Positions 42,998 to 50,988 of a DNA stretch of 64,000 nucleotides are shown one piece after another. The stretch is from Hymenobacter sp. BT18 (GTDB lineage: Bacteria > Bacteroidota > Bacteroidia > Cytophagales > Hymenobacteraceae). Each line of letters begins with the position of its first letter. Positions within the stretch are counted from its first letter, which is position 1. The notes under the pieces were generated by a model. The model ran no database searches, had not been told where the DNA came from, and worked only from the letters and a program-made list of their open reading frames with translations. The translations under genes were made by a program, and so were the position numbers. The stretch lies in contig NZ_CP050954.1 of the NCBI RefSeq assembly GCF_012273015.1, positions 1,178,001 through 1,242,000 of the forward strand, given 5' to 3'.

Positions 42998-43036
42998 AAT
43001 AAGTCCCTGGCGTGAGGTTTACGCCAAGGACTTATT
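42998..43036 (-). terminator. argS terminator
   Basis: A 16-bp stem with one mismatch (42998-43013 with 43021-43036) lies 33 bases past the argS stop codon. On the minus strand it is followed by GTTTGTTTAT. Confidence 0.8.
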
Positions 43037-43068
43037 CGGTCAAAATTCACTGCTCGGCCGGTGCTAAA

Positions 43069-44862
43069 CTACATCCGCTCCGGCACCTCAATGCCCAGCA
43101 GGCCCATGCTGGCTTTGATGGCCTGCGCCGTCTGAGCCGACAGGGCCACCCGGAAGGCCTTTTTGGCAGCGTCGTTTTCGCGGAAGACTTCTACTTCGGT
43201 GTACACCCGGTTATAGGCCTTAGCTACGTCGTAGGCGTACTGCGCTACCACGGCAGGCGACTGGGTGCGGGCGGCTTCGGCTACCACGGCGGCGTAGCGG
43301 GCCAGCTCCTGCACCAACTCCCGCTCGGTAGCATGCAGCTCGGTGATGCTAGCCAGCGGGGCGTCTTCGGCAATGCCCAGCTCCGCGGCTTTGCGCCGGA
43401 TGGCGGAAATACGGGCGTGCGAGTACTGAATGAACGGCCCCGTGTGCCCTTCCAGGCTCACCGACTCCTCGGGGTTGAAGAGCATACGCTTCTTGGGGTC
43501 TACTTTGAGCAGGTAATACTTCAGCGCACCCAGCCCCAGCATGTGGTAGAGCCGCGCCGCTTCCTGCTCGGTGAGGCCTTCGGTTTTGCCTTTCTCCAGG
43601 GTGGCCGCCTTGGCCGCTTCCACTACTTCGCGCACCAGCTCATCGGCGTCCACCACGGTGCCTTCCCGGCTTTTCATCTTGCCCGAGGGCAGATCTACCA
43701 TGCCGTAGCTAAGATGGTAGATGGCGTCGGCGTAGGGCTTGCCCAGCTTTTTCAGCACGGCCTTCAGCACCTGCATGTGGTAGTTCTGCTCGTCGGCAAT
43801 GACGTACACGCTCAGGTCGTAGTGGAAATCCTGGTACTTGAGCTCGGCCGTGCCCAAGTCCTGGGTCATGTACACGGAGGTGCCGTCGGCGCGGAGCAGC
43901 AGCTTCTCGTCGAGGCCTTCTTCCTTCAGGTCTACCCACACCGAGCCATCTTCCTTGCGGAAGAACACACCCTTCTGCAGGCCTTCCTCTACCCGCTCCT
44001 TGCCTAGCAGGTAGGTGCCCGACTCGTAGTAGTACTTGTCAAAATCGACACCGATGGTTTGGTAGGTTTCATTGAAACCCTCGTACACCCAGCCATTCAT
44101 CTGCTTCCACAGGCTCACCACTTCTTCGTCGCCGGCTTCCCAGGCGCGCAGCATGTCCTGGGCTTCCAGCATCATGGGAGCCTGGCGCTTGGCTACCTCC
44201 GGCAGTACACCTTCGGCTTCGAGTTGCTTGATTTGCTCCCGATAGTGCTTCTCAAACAGCACGTAGTACTTACCGGCCAGATGGTCGCCCTTGATGCCGG
44301 CACTCTGCGGGGTTTCGCCCTGCCCGTAGTGCTGGTAGGCCAGCATCGACTTGCAGATGTGAATGCCCCGGTCGTTGACGAGGTTGGCTTTGGTAACGGT
44401 AGCGCCGGTAGCCTTCAGAATCTCAGCCACGGAGTACCCCAGGAAGTTGTTGCGTAGGTGGCCCAGGTGCAGGGGCTTGTTGGTGTTGGGCGAGGAGTAT
44501 TCCACCACCACGTTCTGGGGGCCGCCCGTGGCTACCGGCGTGCCCGCCGGCAGCTGCCGGAGCTGGTCGAATACCTTCACCCACTCGGCATCGGCAATTT
44601 CAAGGTTCAGAAAGCCTTTCACCACGTTGTAGCCTTGCACGAGCGGGGCATTGGCTACCAGCCACTCCCCTACTGCCTGGCCTATCTGCTCGGGGCCCTT
44701 GCCGAGCGTTTTGGTGAAGGGAAACGTGACCAGGGTAAACTGGCCGGCAAACTCCTTGCGCGTGGGCTGCAACGTGAGCTGGCTGGCGGGTACTTCCTGA
44801 CCGAAAACATGTTGAATGGCTGCCCCCAGGGCGGCTTTGAGCGTTTGTTCGAGTTGTTGCAC
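43069..44862 (-). CDS. argS: Arginyl-tRNA synthetase
   Basis: The 597-residue class Ia synthetase charges tRNA-Arg. The N-terminal tRNA-binding domain is followed by EYSSPNTNKPLHLGHLRNN (HIGH motif, about 128-146) and, at the C-terminal end, the anticodon-binding domain with HARISAIRRKA and MGLLGIEVPERM. The usual KMSKS position is KMKSREGTVV, normal for ArgRS. A possible TACCTTTG promoter lies about 210 bases upstream. Confidence 0.97.
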   Translation of the reverse strand: MQQLEQTLKAALGAAIQHVFGQEVPASQLTLQPTRKEFAGQFTLVTFPFTKTLGKGPEQIGQAVGEWLVANAPLVQGYNVVKGFLNLEIADAEWVKVFDQLRQLPAGTPVATGGPQNVVVEYSSPNTNKPLHLGHLRNNFLGYSVAEILKATGATVTKANLVNDRGIHICKSMLAYQHYGQGETPQSAGIKGDHLAGKYYVLFEKHYREQIKQLEAEGVLPEVAKRQAPMMLEAQDMLRAWEAGDEEVVSLWKQMNGWVYEGFNETYQTIGVDFDKYYYESGTYLLGKERVEEGLQKGVFFRKEDGSVWVDLKEEGLDEKLLLRADGTSVYMTQDLGTAELKYQDFHYDLSVYVIADEQNYHMQVLKAVLKKLGKPYADAIYHLSYGMVDLPSGKMKSREGTVVDADELVREVVEAAKAATLEKGKTEGLTEQEAARLYHMLGLGALKYYLLKVDPKKRMLFNPEESVSLEGHTGPFIQYSHARISAIRRKAAELGIAEDAPLASITELHATERELVQELARYAAVVAEAARTQSPAVVAQYAYDVAKAYNRVYTEVEVFRENDAAKKAFRVALSAQTAQAIKASMGLLGIEVPERM

Positions 44863-45073
44863 GGAAAAAGCGAAATGCGAAGATGAAGCGGGGCCGCCAG
44901 CAGGTCAGTCCCCCCGAAAAAGTAGCAAGCAGACCAAGCGTAACCCGCGGCCACCGGGCACCGGAGCAATCCGGCCGGGGGCGCAGCTTACGCTAGAATC
45001 GTCGTTGGAGCTGAATTTGGGGGCGTGGCTTCATGAGAGGATGGGCAGCGACGGACGTTGGCTGCTGCCGTCG

Positions 45074-45081
45074 CAAAGGTA
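45074..45081 (-). promoter_or_regulatory. TAnnTTTG promoter of argS
   Basis: The minus strand reads TACCTTTG, predicting a leader of about 205 bases for argS. The leader contains GC-rich inverted stretches but no recognisable RNA regulator. Confidence 0.5.
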
Positions 45082-45130
45082 GAAAGCCCAGCCGGATGGC
45101 CGCCAAAAAGTTGCAGCTGAGCCCCGCAGG

Positions 45131-45571
45131 CTAGCGGCTGGCCCGGCGCAGCATGAGCTGCACTTGCTTGGGGTTGCCCCGCGTGAGCACCGGGTAAGCT
45201 ACATCGGTGCGGAACATCAGCTGCCCGGCGTCCTCAATCCGGGCTTCTACCGCGTAGGTCATGTTTTCCTGAATGCGGCTGGGGTCGAAGCGCAGCACAA
45301 AATCCAGGGGTACCTGCCGGCCCTGGGGCCGCAGCGTAACCGAGTCGATAACGGTAGCCGCCACGCCCGGCTGGGACACATCCTGCAGCTGCAGCCGCAC
45401 GACAGCCGTGGGCGACAGGGCCATCCGCTCCCGGTACGTTACGGTGCCGGTAATGGAGTCCTTGGCCACCGCCGCAGTAGGCTTGCCGCCGCTGCCGGCC
45501 GCGGGCGGCATGGTCGTGCAGGAAGCCAACAATAGCAGGGCGAACAAGGACAAGAGCAGGCAGTTTTTCAT
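45131..45571 (-). CDS. YbaY-family lipoprotein
   Basis: The 146-residue protein has a lipoprotein signal (LLLASCTT), a Gly/Ala-rich linker and a small beta-sandwich with ITGTVTYRERMALSPTAVVRLQLQDVS, the pattern of the YbaY (type III secretion lipoprotein chaperone-like) family. The molecular role of these domains is poorly known. It stands alone between argS and an arginase-family gene. Confidence 0.8.
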   Translation of the reverse strand: MKNCLLLSLFALLLLASCTTMPPAAGSGGKPTAAVAKDSITGTVTYRERMALSPTAVVRLQLQDVSQPGVAATVIDSVTLRPQGRQVPLDFVLRFDPSRIQENMTYAVEARIEDAGQLMFRTDVAYPVLTRGNPKQVQLMLRRASR

Positions 45572-45680
45572 GGAGACAACCAGTAGGCGGATACAGCCGC
45601 AGCGCTAGGCACGAATGTATCCGCTTTTTCCTGTTTGCCAAGAAATCAAGCTTCTGACTAAGCCGGGCCAGCTAGTTTAT

Positions 45681-46655
45681 TTAGCGGCTCACGACTTCCT
45701 CCAGCCGCAGGCGCCGCTGAATGGCGTCGGTGGCGGCTTCCAGAATATCAAAGGCATTGGTAGCCATGGTATTCTCCGAGTCCAGGGTGGGGTTGATTTC
45801 CACCATCTCAAAGCACACCACCCGGTCGTTGTCGAGCAGGGCACGGCACAGGCTGATGGCTTCTTCCACGTTGAGGCCTTCTTCTACGGGGGTGCCGGTG
45901 CCTTTCGAGAAGCGGGAGTCCAGGGAGTCCACATCGAAGCTCACGTACACCATGTCGCAAAAGCGCAGCCGCTCATAGATTTCGCGGGCCACGCGGCGGG
46001 TGCCTTTGGCTTTTACTTCGTCGAGCTTATAGTTTTTGATGCCGAGCCGCTCGATGATGGCGTTTTCCTCGGCCTCCGTATCGCGCACCACCACGTACAC
46101 CAGGTGGTCGGGGGTGATTTTGGGGCCTGGTTCGCCCAGATTCTTCAGGCGCTGCCAGAAAAACTCGGTTTCGGGCTCGGGCTGGTTGCGCTGGCACTGG
46201 CGGTTATCATCGCCCAGGCTGATGGCCAGCGGCATGCCGTGCATGTTGCCGGAGGGCGTAGTATACGGCGAGTGAATGTCGGCGTGGGCATCTACCCACA
46301 CTACGCCCAGGGTTTTGTGGGGATAAGCCGCCTTGATGCCCGCAATGGTGGCGGAGGCGTTGCTATGGTCGCCGGCCAAGACCAGCGGAAACTCCCCAAA
46401 GCGCAGGGTTTGCTCCACCGCGCCGGCAATGCCCTTCTGCACGGTATAAATGGAGTCGATGTGCTTGGCCTTCGGAAAATGGGTTTTGTCGAAGAGCACG
46501 TGGTTCAGGTCCGGCACTTGCACGGAGTTGAACCGACGGAAGTAATCGGAGCCCTTGTTGAGGCAGGCTACCTTCAGGGCATCAATGCCCAGACTGGCAC
46601 CACGGGTTCCGGCGCCGAGTTCGGACCGTACTTCCAGAAGCTTAATGCGTCGCAT
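45681..46655 (-). CDS. Arginase/agmatinase family ureohydrolase
   Basis: The 324-residue enzyme has the binuclear manganese motifs LAGDHSNAS, VDAHADIHSP and SFDVDSLDS, and closes with EMVEINPTLDSENTMA. The family cleaves guanidino compounds to urea. Arginase, agmatinase and formimidoylglutamase cannot be separated from sequence alone. Divergent arrangement with arginine decarboxylase would fit agmatinase or a shared arginine/polyamine role. Confidence 0.9.
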   Translation of the reverse strand: MRRIKLLEVRSELGAGTRGASLGIDALKVACLNKGSDYFRRFNSVQVPDLNHVLFDKTHFPKAKHIDSIYTVQKGIAGAVEQTLRFGEFPLVLAGDHSNASATIAGIKAAYPHKTLGVVWVDAHADIHSPYTTPSGNMHGMPLAISLGDDNRQCQRNQPEPETEFFWQRLKNLGEPGPKITPDHLVYVVVRDTEAEENAIIERLGIKNYKLDEVKAKGTRRVAREIYERLRFCDMVYVSFDVDSLDSRFSKGTGTPVEEGLNVEEAISLCRALLDNDRVVCFEMVEINPTLDSENTMATNAFDILEAATDAIQRRLRLEEVVSR

Positions 46656-46790
46656 ATTACATTGGCAGGAAAGAGGTTAGGTGGTTTAGATGCTTGCCGA
46701 TTGAGCGGGTGGGGTCCTCTCAGGCTTGACGCGCGCGGACCTTCCGGCGCAACCAACGAACAAAGCACAACCAAAACCCCGCAGGCGGGG

Positions 46791-46798
46791 TATCTTTG
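46791..46798 (+). promoter_or_regulatory. TAnnTTTG promoter of the arginine decarboxylase gene
   Basis: TATCTTTG matches the consensus exactly. Transcription from here would include a 135-base leader holding the large hairpin at 46815-46938. Confidence 0.65.
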
Positions 46799-46814
46799 CC
46801 CACGCAAGATAATA

Positions 46815-46938
46815 GGGTCTTGGGGTCTTAGGGTCTTGGGGGCTTGGATAATTGTAGAGCTTTCCGGCTCCACCCTATTCAACACCCTATTCAACACCCT
46901 GAATCTAAGACCCCAAGACCCCAAGACCCCAAGACCCC
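46815..46938 (+). repeat. 33-bp inverted repeat made of GGGGTCTT units in the leader of arginine decarboxylase
   Basis: The left arm (46815-46847) pairs with 46906-46938 at about 30 of 33 positions. Each arm is built of four tandem copies of the octamer GGGGTCTT or its complement AAGACCCC. The loop holds the 12-mer CACCCTATTCAA in tandem (46871-46882, 46883-46894) and a third partial copy. The right arm ends two bases before the start codon. Confidence 0.85.
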
Positions 46939-46940
46939 AC

Positions 46941-48344
46941 ATGGATACTTACCACGACCTGATTTCCCAGACCTTTGATTTTCCCACCGAGGAGTTCCGC
47001 GTAGAGCAAAACGAGCTGCGCTTCCACGACATCGACCTGATGGCCCTGGTGGAAAAGCACGGCACTCCCCTGCGCCTGACGTACCTGCCCAAGATTTCTT
47101 CTCAGATCCAGCGCGCCAAGGAGTGGTTCCGGGTGGGCATCGAGAAAACCGGTTACCAGGGCAAGTACTCCTACGCCTACTGCACCAAAGCTTCGCACTT
47201 TAGCTTTGTAGTGGAAGAAGCCCTGAAAAACGGGGTTCATATCGAAACCTCGTCCTGGTTTGATACCAACATCATCCGGGCCATGCACGCCAAAGGCAAA
47301 GTCTCGAAAGACACCTTTATCATCTGCAACGGCTTCAAAACCGACGAGTACAAGCACGAAATCACGCGCCTCATCAACGACGGATTCGTGAACTGCATGC
47401 CCATTCTTGACTCGCCCAACGAAGTGGATTACTACCACGACAACGTGCGGGAGAAGTGCAGCGTGGGCATGCGCCTGGCGTCCGACGAGGAGCCACGGTT
47501 TCAGTTCTACACCTCGCGCCTGGGCATCCGCTACGCCGACGCCATTCCGCTTTACGAGCAAAAAATCAAGCACGACCCGCGCTTTGAGCTCACCATGCTG
47601 CACTACTTCATCAACACCGGCATCAAGGACACCAGCTACTACTGGTCGGAGCTGAGCCGCTTTGTGCACCAGTACTGCGAGCTGCGCAAGGTCTGCGACA
47701 CGCTGACGACCATCGACATTGGGGGCGGCTTGCCCATCCAGACGTCCATCCAGAAGGAGTACGACTACCCCTACATGATTGAGGAGGTGCTGCGCACCAT
47801 TCAGCGCATCTGCCAGGAAGAAGGCGTGCCCGAGCCCGACATTTTCACGGAGTTCGGCATTTTCACGGTGGGCGAGTCCGGGGCGACTATCTACTCCATT
47901 CTCGATGAGAAGCTACAGAACGACAAGGAGCTGTGGTACATGATTGATGGCTCGTTCATCACTAACCTGCCGGATACCTGGGCCCTCAACCAGCGCTTTA
48001 TTATGCTGGCATTGAATGGCTGGAACAAGCAGTACAAGAAAATCCAACTGGGCGGCCTCACCTGCGACTCTCAGGACTACTACAACGCCGAAAAGCACAT
48101 CTATCAGGTGTTTCTGCCCGAGCGCAAACCGGCCAAAGACCCCAAGCCATTGTACGTCGGCTTTTTCCATACTGGCGCCTACCAGGAAAGCCTGTCGGGC
48201 TACGGCGGCATCAAGCACTGCCTGATTCCGGCCCCCAAAATGGTGATTCTGGACCGGGACGCCGATGGTACCCTCACCGACTACGTGTTTGCCGAGCAGC
48301 AGAGCGGAGAGTCGATGATGCGTATTCTGGGGTATCAGGCCTAA
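46941..48344 (+). CDS. speA: Arginine decarboxylase (PLP, Bacteroidota type)
   Basis: The 467-residue protein has the alanine-racemase/Orn-Arg decarboxylase fold. KYSYAYCTKASHF holds the lysine expected to bind PLP, with DIGGGLPIQTSIQ, HYFINTG and ESLSGYGGIKHCLIPAP further on. It is the short Bacteroidota form, not the 630-residue enterobacterial SpeA. The product agmatine feeds putrescine or spermidine synthesis. The frame is open far upstream over the arginase gene, but MDTYHDLISQTFDFP at 46941 is the natural start. Confidence 0.88.
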   Translation: MDTYHDLISQTFDFPTEEFRVEQNELRFHDIDLMALVEKHGTPLRLTYLPKISSQIQRAKEWFRVGIEKTGYQGKYSYAYCTKASHFSFVVEEALKNGVHIETSSWFDTNIIRAMHAKGKVSKDTFIICNGFKTDEYKHEITRLINDGFVNCMPILDSPNEVDYYHDNVREKCSVGMRLASDEEPRFQFYTSRLGIRYADAIPLYEQKIKHDPRFELTMLHYFINTGIKDTSYYWSELSRFVHQYCELRKVCDTLTTIDIGGGLPIQTSIQKEYDYPYMIEEVLRTIQRICQEEGVPEPDIFTEFGIFTVGESGATIYSILDEKLQNDKELWYMIDGSFITNLPDTWALNQRFIMLALNGWNKQYKKIQLGGLTCDSQDYYNAEKHIYQVFLPERKPAKDPKPLYVGFFHTGAYQESLSGYGGIKHCLIPAPKMVILDRDADGTLTDYVFAEQQSGESMMRILGYQA

Positions 48345-48362
48345 GGTATTTGCGGTAAATGC

Positions 48363-48393
48363 TTGCCGCACCGGCCGCTGAATTGTACTTTTG
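48363..48393 (+). promoter_or_regulatory. Promoter of the first small lipoprotein
   Basis: TACTTTTG at 48386-48393 is preceded by TTG at 48363-48365 with a 20-base spacer, agreeing with the TTG/TAnnTTTG pattern of Bacteroidota promoters. The predicted leader is about 37 bases. Confidence 0.65.
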
Positions 48394-48435
48394 GTTTCGG
48401 ACTTGCTCTTCTACTATAACTTTTCTGCCCGCACG

Positions 48436-48588
48436 ATGAAAAAATTACTGATTCTCGCCTCGGTGGCGCTGGTAGGCCTGGGCGCCTGCAACCGCACCAA
48501 GTGCCCCGCTTACACCAGCACGAAGGAAGCCAACCGCGTTTCCTCCACTATTTCCGCCAGCACCGCTACGAGCACCGAGCGTCAGTAA
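48436..48588 (+). CDS. Small lipoprotein of 50 residues, paralogue A
   Basis: The protein starts MKKLLILASVALVGLGAC, a complete lipoprotein signal, then NRTKCPAYTSTKEANRV and a Ser/Thr/Ala-rich tail. It shares the motif RTKCPAYxSTK with the next gene, so the two are tandem paralogues. Function is unknown. It has its own promoter and terminator. The frame extends to 48391, but ATG 48436 begins the signal peptide. Confidence 0.75.
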   Translation: MKKLLILASVALVGLGACNRTKCPAYTSTKEANRVSSTISASTATSTERQ

Positions 48589-48614
48589 GTTTTCCAGCCC
48601 CAGGGCTATAGGAT

Positions 48615-48653
48615 AAAAGCCGGTTTCTGCTAGAGCAGGAACCGGCTTTTTGC
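48615..48653 (+). terminator. Terminator of small lipoprotein A
   Basis: AAAAGCCGGTTTCTGCT pairs with the following AGCAGGAACCGGCTTTTT with one mismatch (48615-48651), followed by T residues. Confidence 0.88.
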
Positions 48654-48775
48654 GTTTGCCATTTTTCTGCTTGATTAAAGATTACCGGGCAACCGGGAAC
48701 ATTTAGCGCAGGATTTGCCTTCAGCGACAAGAAGGCATTCGCCATTTGCTCAATTTCCCCTCTTTGCATTTAATC

Positions 48776-48925
48776 ATGAAGAAGCTGCTTTTCATGGCTT
48801 GTATTGGACTTGCCGGCCTGGCCTCGTGCCGTACCAAATGCCCCGCGTACTCCTCTACAAAGCCCGCTACGCACTCCGCCACCGCCGTGCTGGCCAGCAC
48901 TGCTGCCCCTACTCCCCAGCAGTAG
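48776..48925 (+). CDS. Small lipoprotein of 49 residues, paralogue B
   Basis: ATG 48776 to TAG 48925 encodes a lipoprotein signal (MKKLLFMACIGLAGLASC), then RTKCPAYSSTKPATHSAT and an Ala/Ser/Thr/Pro tail ending APTPQQ. The mature part matches paralogue A over RTKCPAYxSTK. It is too short for usual gene-length cutoffs but has the same design and lies 187 bases downstream on the same strand. Function is unknown; a free Cys in KCPAY remains besides the lipid-carrying Cys. Confidence 0.72.
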   Translation: MKKLLFMACIGLAGLASCRTKCPAYSSTKPATHSATAVLASTAAPTPQQ

Positions 48926-48940
48926 CGTTTATCGCTCCTA

Positions 48941-48989
48941 AAACAGCACGTCCCCCTACTGCACCGAGCAGAAAGGGGACGTGCTGTTT
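48941..48989. terminator. Bidirectional terminator between convergent genes
   Basis: AAACAGCACGTCCCC (48941-48955) pairs exactly with GGGGACGTGCTGTTT (48975-48989). It lies between the stop codons of small lipoprotein B and the GmhB-like gene. Confidence 0.85.
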
Positions 48990-49004
48990 CCGCTTAGTCG
49001 TTAG

Positions 49005-49550
49005 CTATACTGCCGATACTTCCAGAATAAGCCTGGCGGCGGCCAGCAGGTCGGGGGCCTGCCGGGCATAGTCCACCGGCTCCGTAGCACCGACGAGGAT
49101 ACCGGGCACGCCTACTTTGGCTCCGGCCTCCATATCGCGCAGCCGGTCGCCTACTATCCAGCAGGAGGCAGGGTTGAGGTGGAACCGGGCCATGGCTTTT
49201 TCCAGCATCAGCGAATCCGGCTTGCGTAGCAATGATTCCGAGACGGACGGATGCGCCGGGGCAAAGTACAGGGCATCCAACACCCCGCCGCAGGCTGCCT
49301 GCAGCTTGGCGTGGCAGGCCTGCACGTCGGCGGCGGTGTAGAGTTGCTTGGCAATACCCGCCTGGTTGGTAACCACGATAAGATAATAGCCAGCGGCCTT
49401 CAATAGCTGAAGCGCCTCGGGCACGCCGGGTAGCACCTCAAACTCGGCCGGGCGCCACACGTAGTCGCCCATTTCACGGTTCAGCACCCCGTCGCGGTCC
49501 AGAAAAACGGCTTTGCCCGCGGGCGGCGCCAAGGAATTACCAGGAATCAT
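49005..49550 (-). CDS. D-glycero-D-manno-heptose 1,7-bisphosphate phosphatase (GmhB)-like HAD hydrolase
   Basis: The 181-residue protein has HAD-IIIA motifs FLDRDGVLNRE, VVTNQAGIAKQ, RKPDSLMLEKA and WIVGDRLRDMEAGAKVG, the arrangement of GmhB. The expected zinc-binding cysteines between motifs II and III are reduced here (a CHAK and a YFAPAHP segment), so the zinc site may be degenerate. The family removes the 7-phosphate in ADP-heptose synthesis for lipopolysaccharide. Its start lies 67 bases from the hemG start on the opposite strand. Confidence 0.85.
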   Translation of the reverse strand: MIPGNSLAPPAGKAVFLDRDGVLNREMGDYVWRPAEFEVLPGVPEALQLLKAAGYYLIVVTNQAGIAKQLYTAADVQACHAKLQAACGGVLDALYFAPAHPSVSESLLRKPDSLMLEKAMARFHLNPASCWIVGDRLRDMEAGAKVGVPGILVGATEPVDYARQAPDLLAAARLILEVSAV

Positions 49551-49585
49551 GGGGCAAAACTACGGATTCCTGGTGCAGGCGGGCG

Positions 49586-49593
49586 TACTTTTG
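49586..49593 (+). promoter_or_regulatory. TAnnTTTG promoter of the protoporphyrinogen oxidase gene
   Basis: TACTTTTG lies 24 bases before ATG 49618 and so predicts a leader of about 18 bases. Confidence 0.6.
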
Positions 49594-49617
49594 CACCGTA
49601 TCCTATCTGCACACCCA

Positions 49618-50970
49618 ATGCCTACACCGACGCGCATTGCCATTCTGGGGGGCGGCATCACGGGCCTCACCGCCGCTTATTACCTCAACCAGGCCGGCGT
49701 GGACGTTGACTTGTTTGAAGCGGCCGACGAGCCGGGCGGCAACATGCGCAGCCGGCGCGAAGGCAGCTACACCACCGAGCTGGGCCCAAACTCCCTCCTA
49801 CTCTCGCCCGAGCTGGAAGAGCTGATAGGCGAGCTGGACTTAACCGGCCAGATTCAGGATCCGCCGCCGGGCGTGGGGGCCAACCGCTACATCCTTCGCG
49901 GGGGACAGTACCGTAAGCTGCCGGCCTCGCCGCCCGGGCTGCTGGCGTCCGGCTTCTTTAGCTGGAAAACCAAGCTTAGCATTCTGCGTGAGCTGACCCG
50001 GCCCGCCGCGCCCCCCGATGCTACGGAAACTGTAGCTGCTTTTTTCCGTCGCCGCTTCAACCAGGAGGTAGTCGACTATGCCGTTAACCCCTTTGTGGCG
50101 GGTATTTATGCCGGCGACCCAACCCAGCTGCGGGTGCAGGAGGCTTTTCCCAAGCTGGTAGAGCTGGAGCAGCAGCACGGCTCGGTGCTGCGCGGCCTGG
50201 CCAAAGCCGGCGTAGGGCAGCGCCGCCGTACCGTTTCCTTGCGCGGTGGCCTGCAGGCCCTACCCGATGCGCTGGCGGCCCGGCTAGCCGGAAACGTGTA
50301 TTTCCATCAGCCCGTAACGGCGCTTACCCGTACTGCCGAGGGCGGCTTTCAAGTGAGTACGCCCAGCGGTGCCTTTCAGGATCGGACCTATTCCCAAGTG
50401 CTGATAGCCCTGCCGGCTCACGTCGCGGCCGAACTGCTGCAGCCTCTGTTTCCGGCCCAGGCAGCCCTTATAGGGGCCGTTTACTACCCACCAATGACGG
50501 CCGTACACACGGCCTACCGGCGGGCCGATGTGCAGCACGCGCTCCACGGCTTCGGGGCGTTGCACCCGCAAGTAGAAGGCACGTATGCGGCCGGCAGCAT
50601 CTGGAGCAGCTCCCTCTACCCCGACCGCTGCCCCGCCGATGAAGTGCTGTTCACGACGTTTGTAGGCGGCGCGCAGTCCCCCGGCAAAGCCCACGATGCC
50701 GAGGCGGTTATGTTGCCCCGCGTGCACGAGGAACTATGTCGGCTCTACGGCATTTCGGCCCCGGCTCCGCAGTGGCAGCGCCGCTACGTGTGGGAGCGGG
50801 CTATACCCCAGGCCGATGCCAACCTGGCTCCGGCCCGGGCGGCCGCGGCCGAGCTGGCAACCCAAGGTCTGCAAGTGGTGTCTAATTGGCAGGCAGGCAT
50901 CTCCGTCCCCGATTGTGTGCGATATGCGCGGCAGATTGCCGGAAAAATTTCGGCGGCTTCCACCGCCTGA
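49618..50970 (+). CDS. Protoporphyrinogen/coproporphyrinogen oxidase, HemY type
   Basis: The 450-residue FAD protein has the nucleotide-binding GGGITGLTAAYYL (11-23), LFEAADEPGGNMRS, the TTELGPNSLL region, and the C-terminal QVVSNWQAGISVPDC. It oxidises the porphyrinogen ring late in haem synthesis. PGAP-style names hemG and hemY are both used for this family. ATG 49618 starts directly before the FAD-binding strand. The frame is open from 49513, within the GmhB gene. Confidence 0.93.
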   Translation: MPTPTRIAILGGGITGLTAAYYLNQAGVDVDLFEAADEPGGNMRSRREGSYTTELGPNSLLLSPELEELIGELDLTGQIQDPPPGVGANRYILRGGQYRKLPASPPGLLASGFFSWKTKLSILRELTRPAAPPDATETVAAFFRRRFNQEVVDYAVNPFVAGIYAGDPTQLRVQEAFPKLVELEQQHGSVLRGLAKAGVGQRRRTVSLRGGLQALPDALAARLAGNVYFHQPVTALTRTAEGGFQVSTPSGAFQDRTYSQVLIALPAHVAAELLQPLFPAQAALIGAVYYPPMTAVHTAYRRADVQHALHGFGALHPQVEGTYAAGSIWSSSLYPDRCPADEVLFTTFVGGAQSPGKAHDAEAVMLPRVHEELCRLYGISAPAPQWQRRYVWERAIPQADANLAPARAAAAELATQGLQVVSNWQAGISVPDCVRYARQIAGKISAASTA

Positions 50971-50975
50971 CTTAG

Positions 50976-50983
50976 TATATTTG
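50976..50983 (+). promoter_or_regulatory. TAnnTTTG promoter immediately before the GT2 gene
   Basis: TATATTTG ends five bases before ATG 50989. Transcription would begin at or next to the A of the start codon, so the mRNA would be leaderless or nearly so. Confidence 0.55.
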
Positions 50984-50988
50984 GCCAA

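Noticed and set aside
46871..46900. Possible CRISPR or tandem-repeat array
   Set aside because: Only two full 12-base units in direct contact, with no spacers and no cas genes.
45615..46940. Long N-terminal extension of arginine decarboxylase
   Set aside because: It covers the arginase-family gene on the other strand and includes the hairpin repeat, and the conserved protein begins at 46941.
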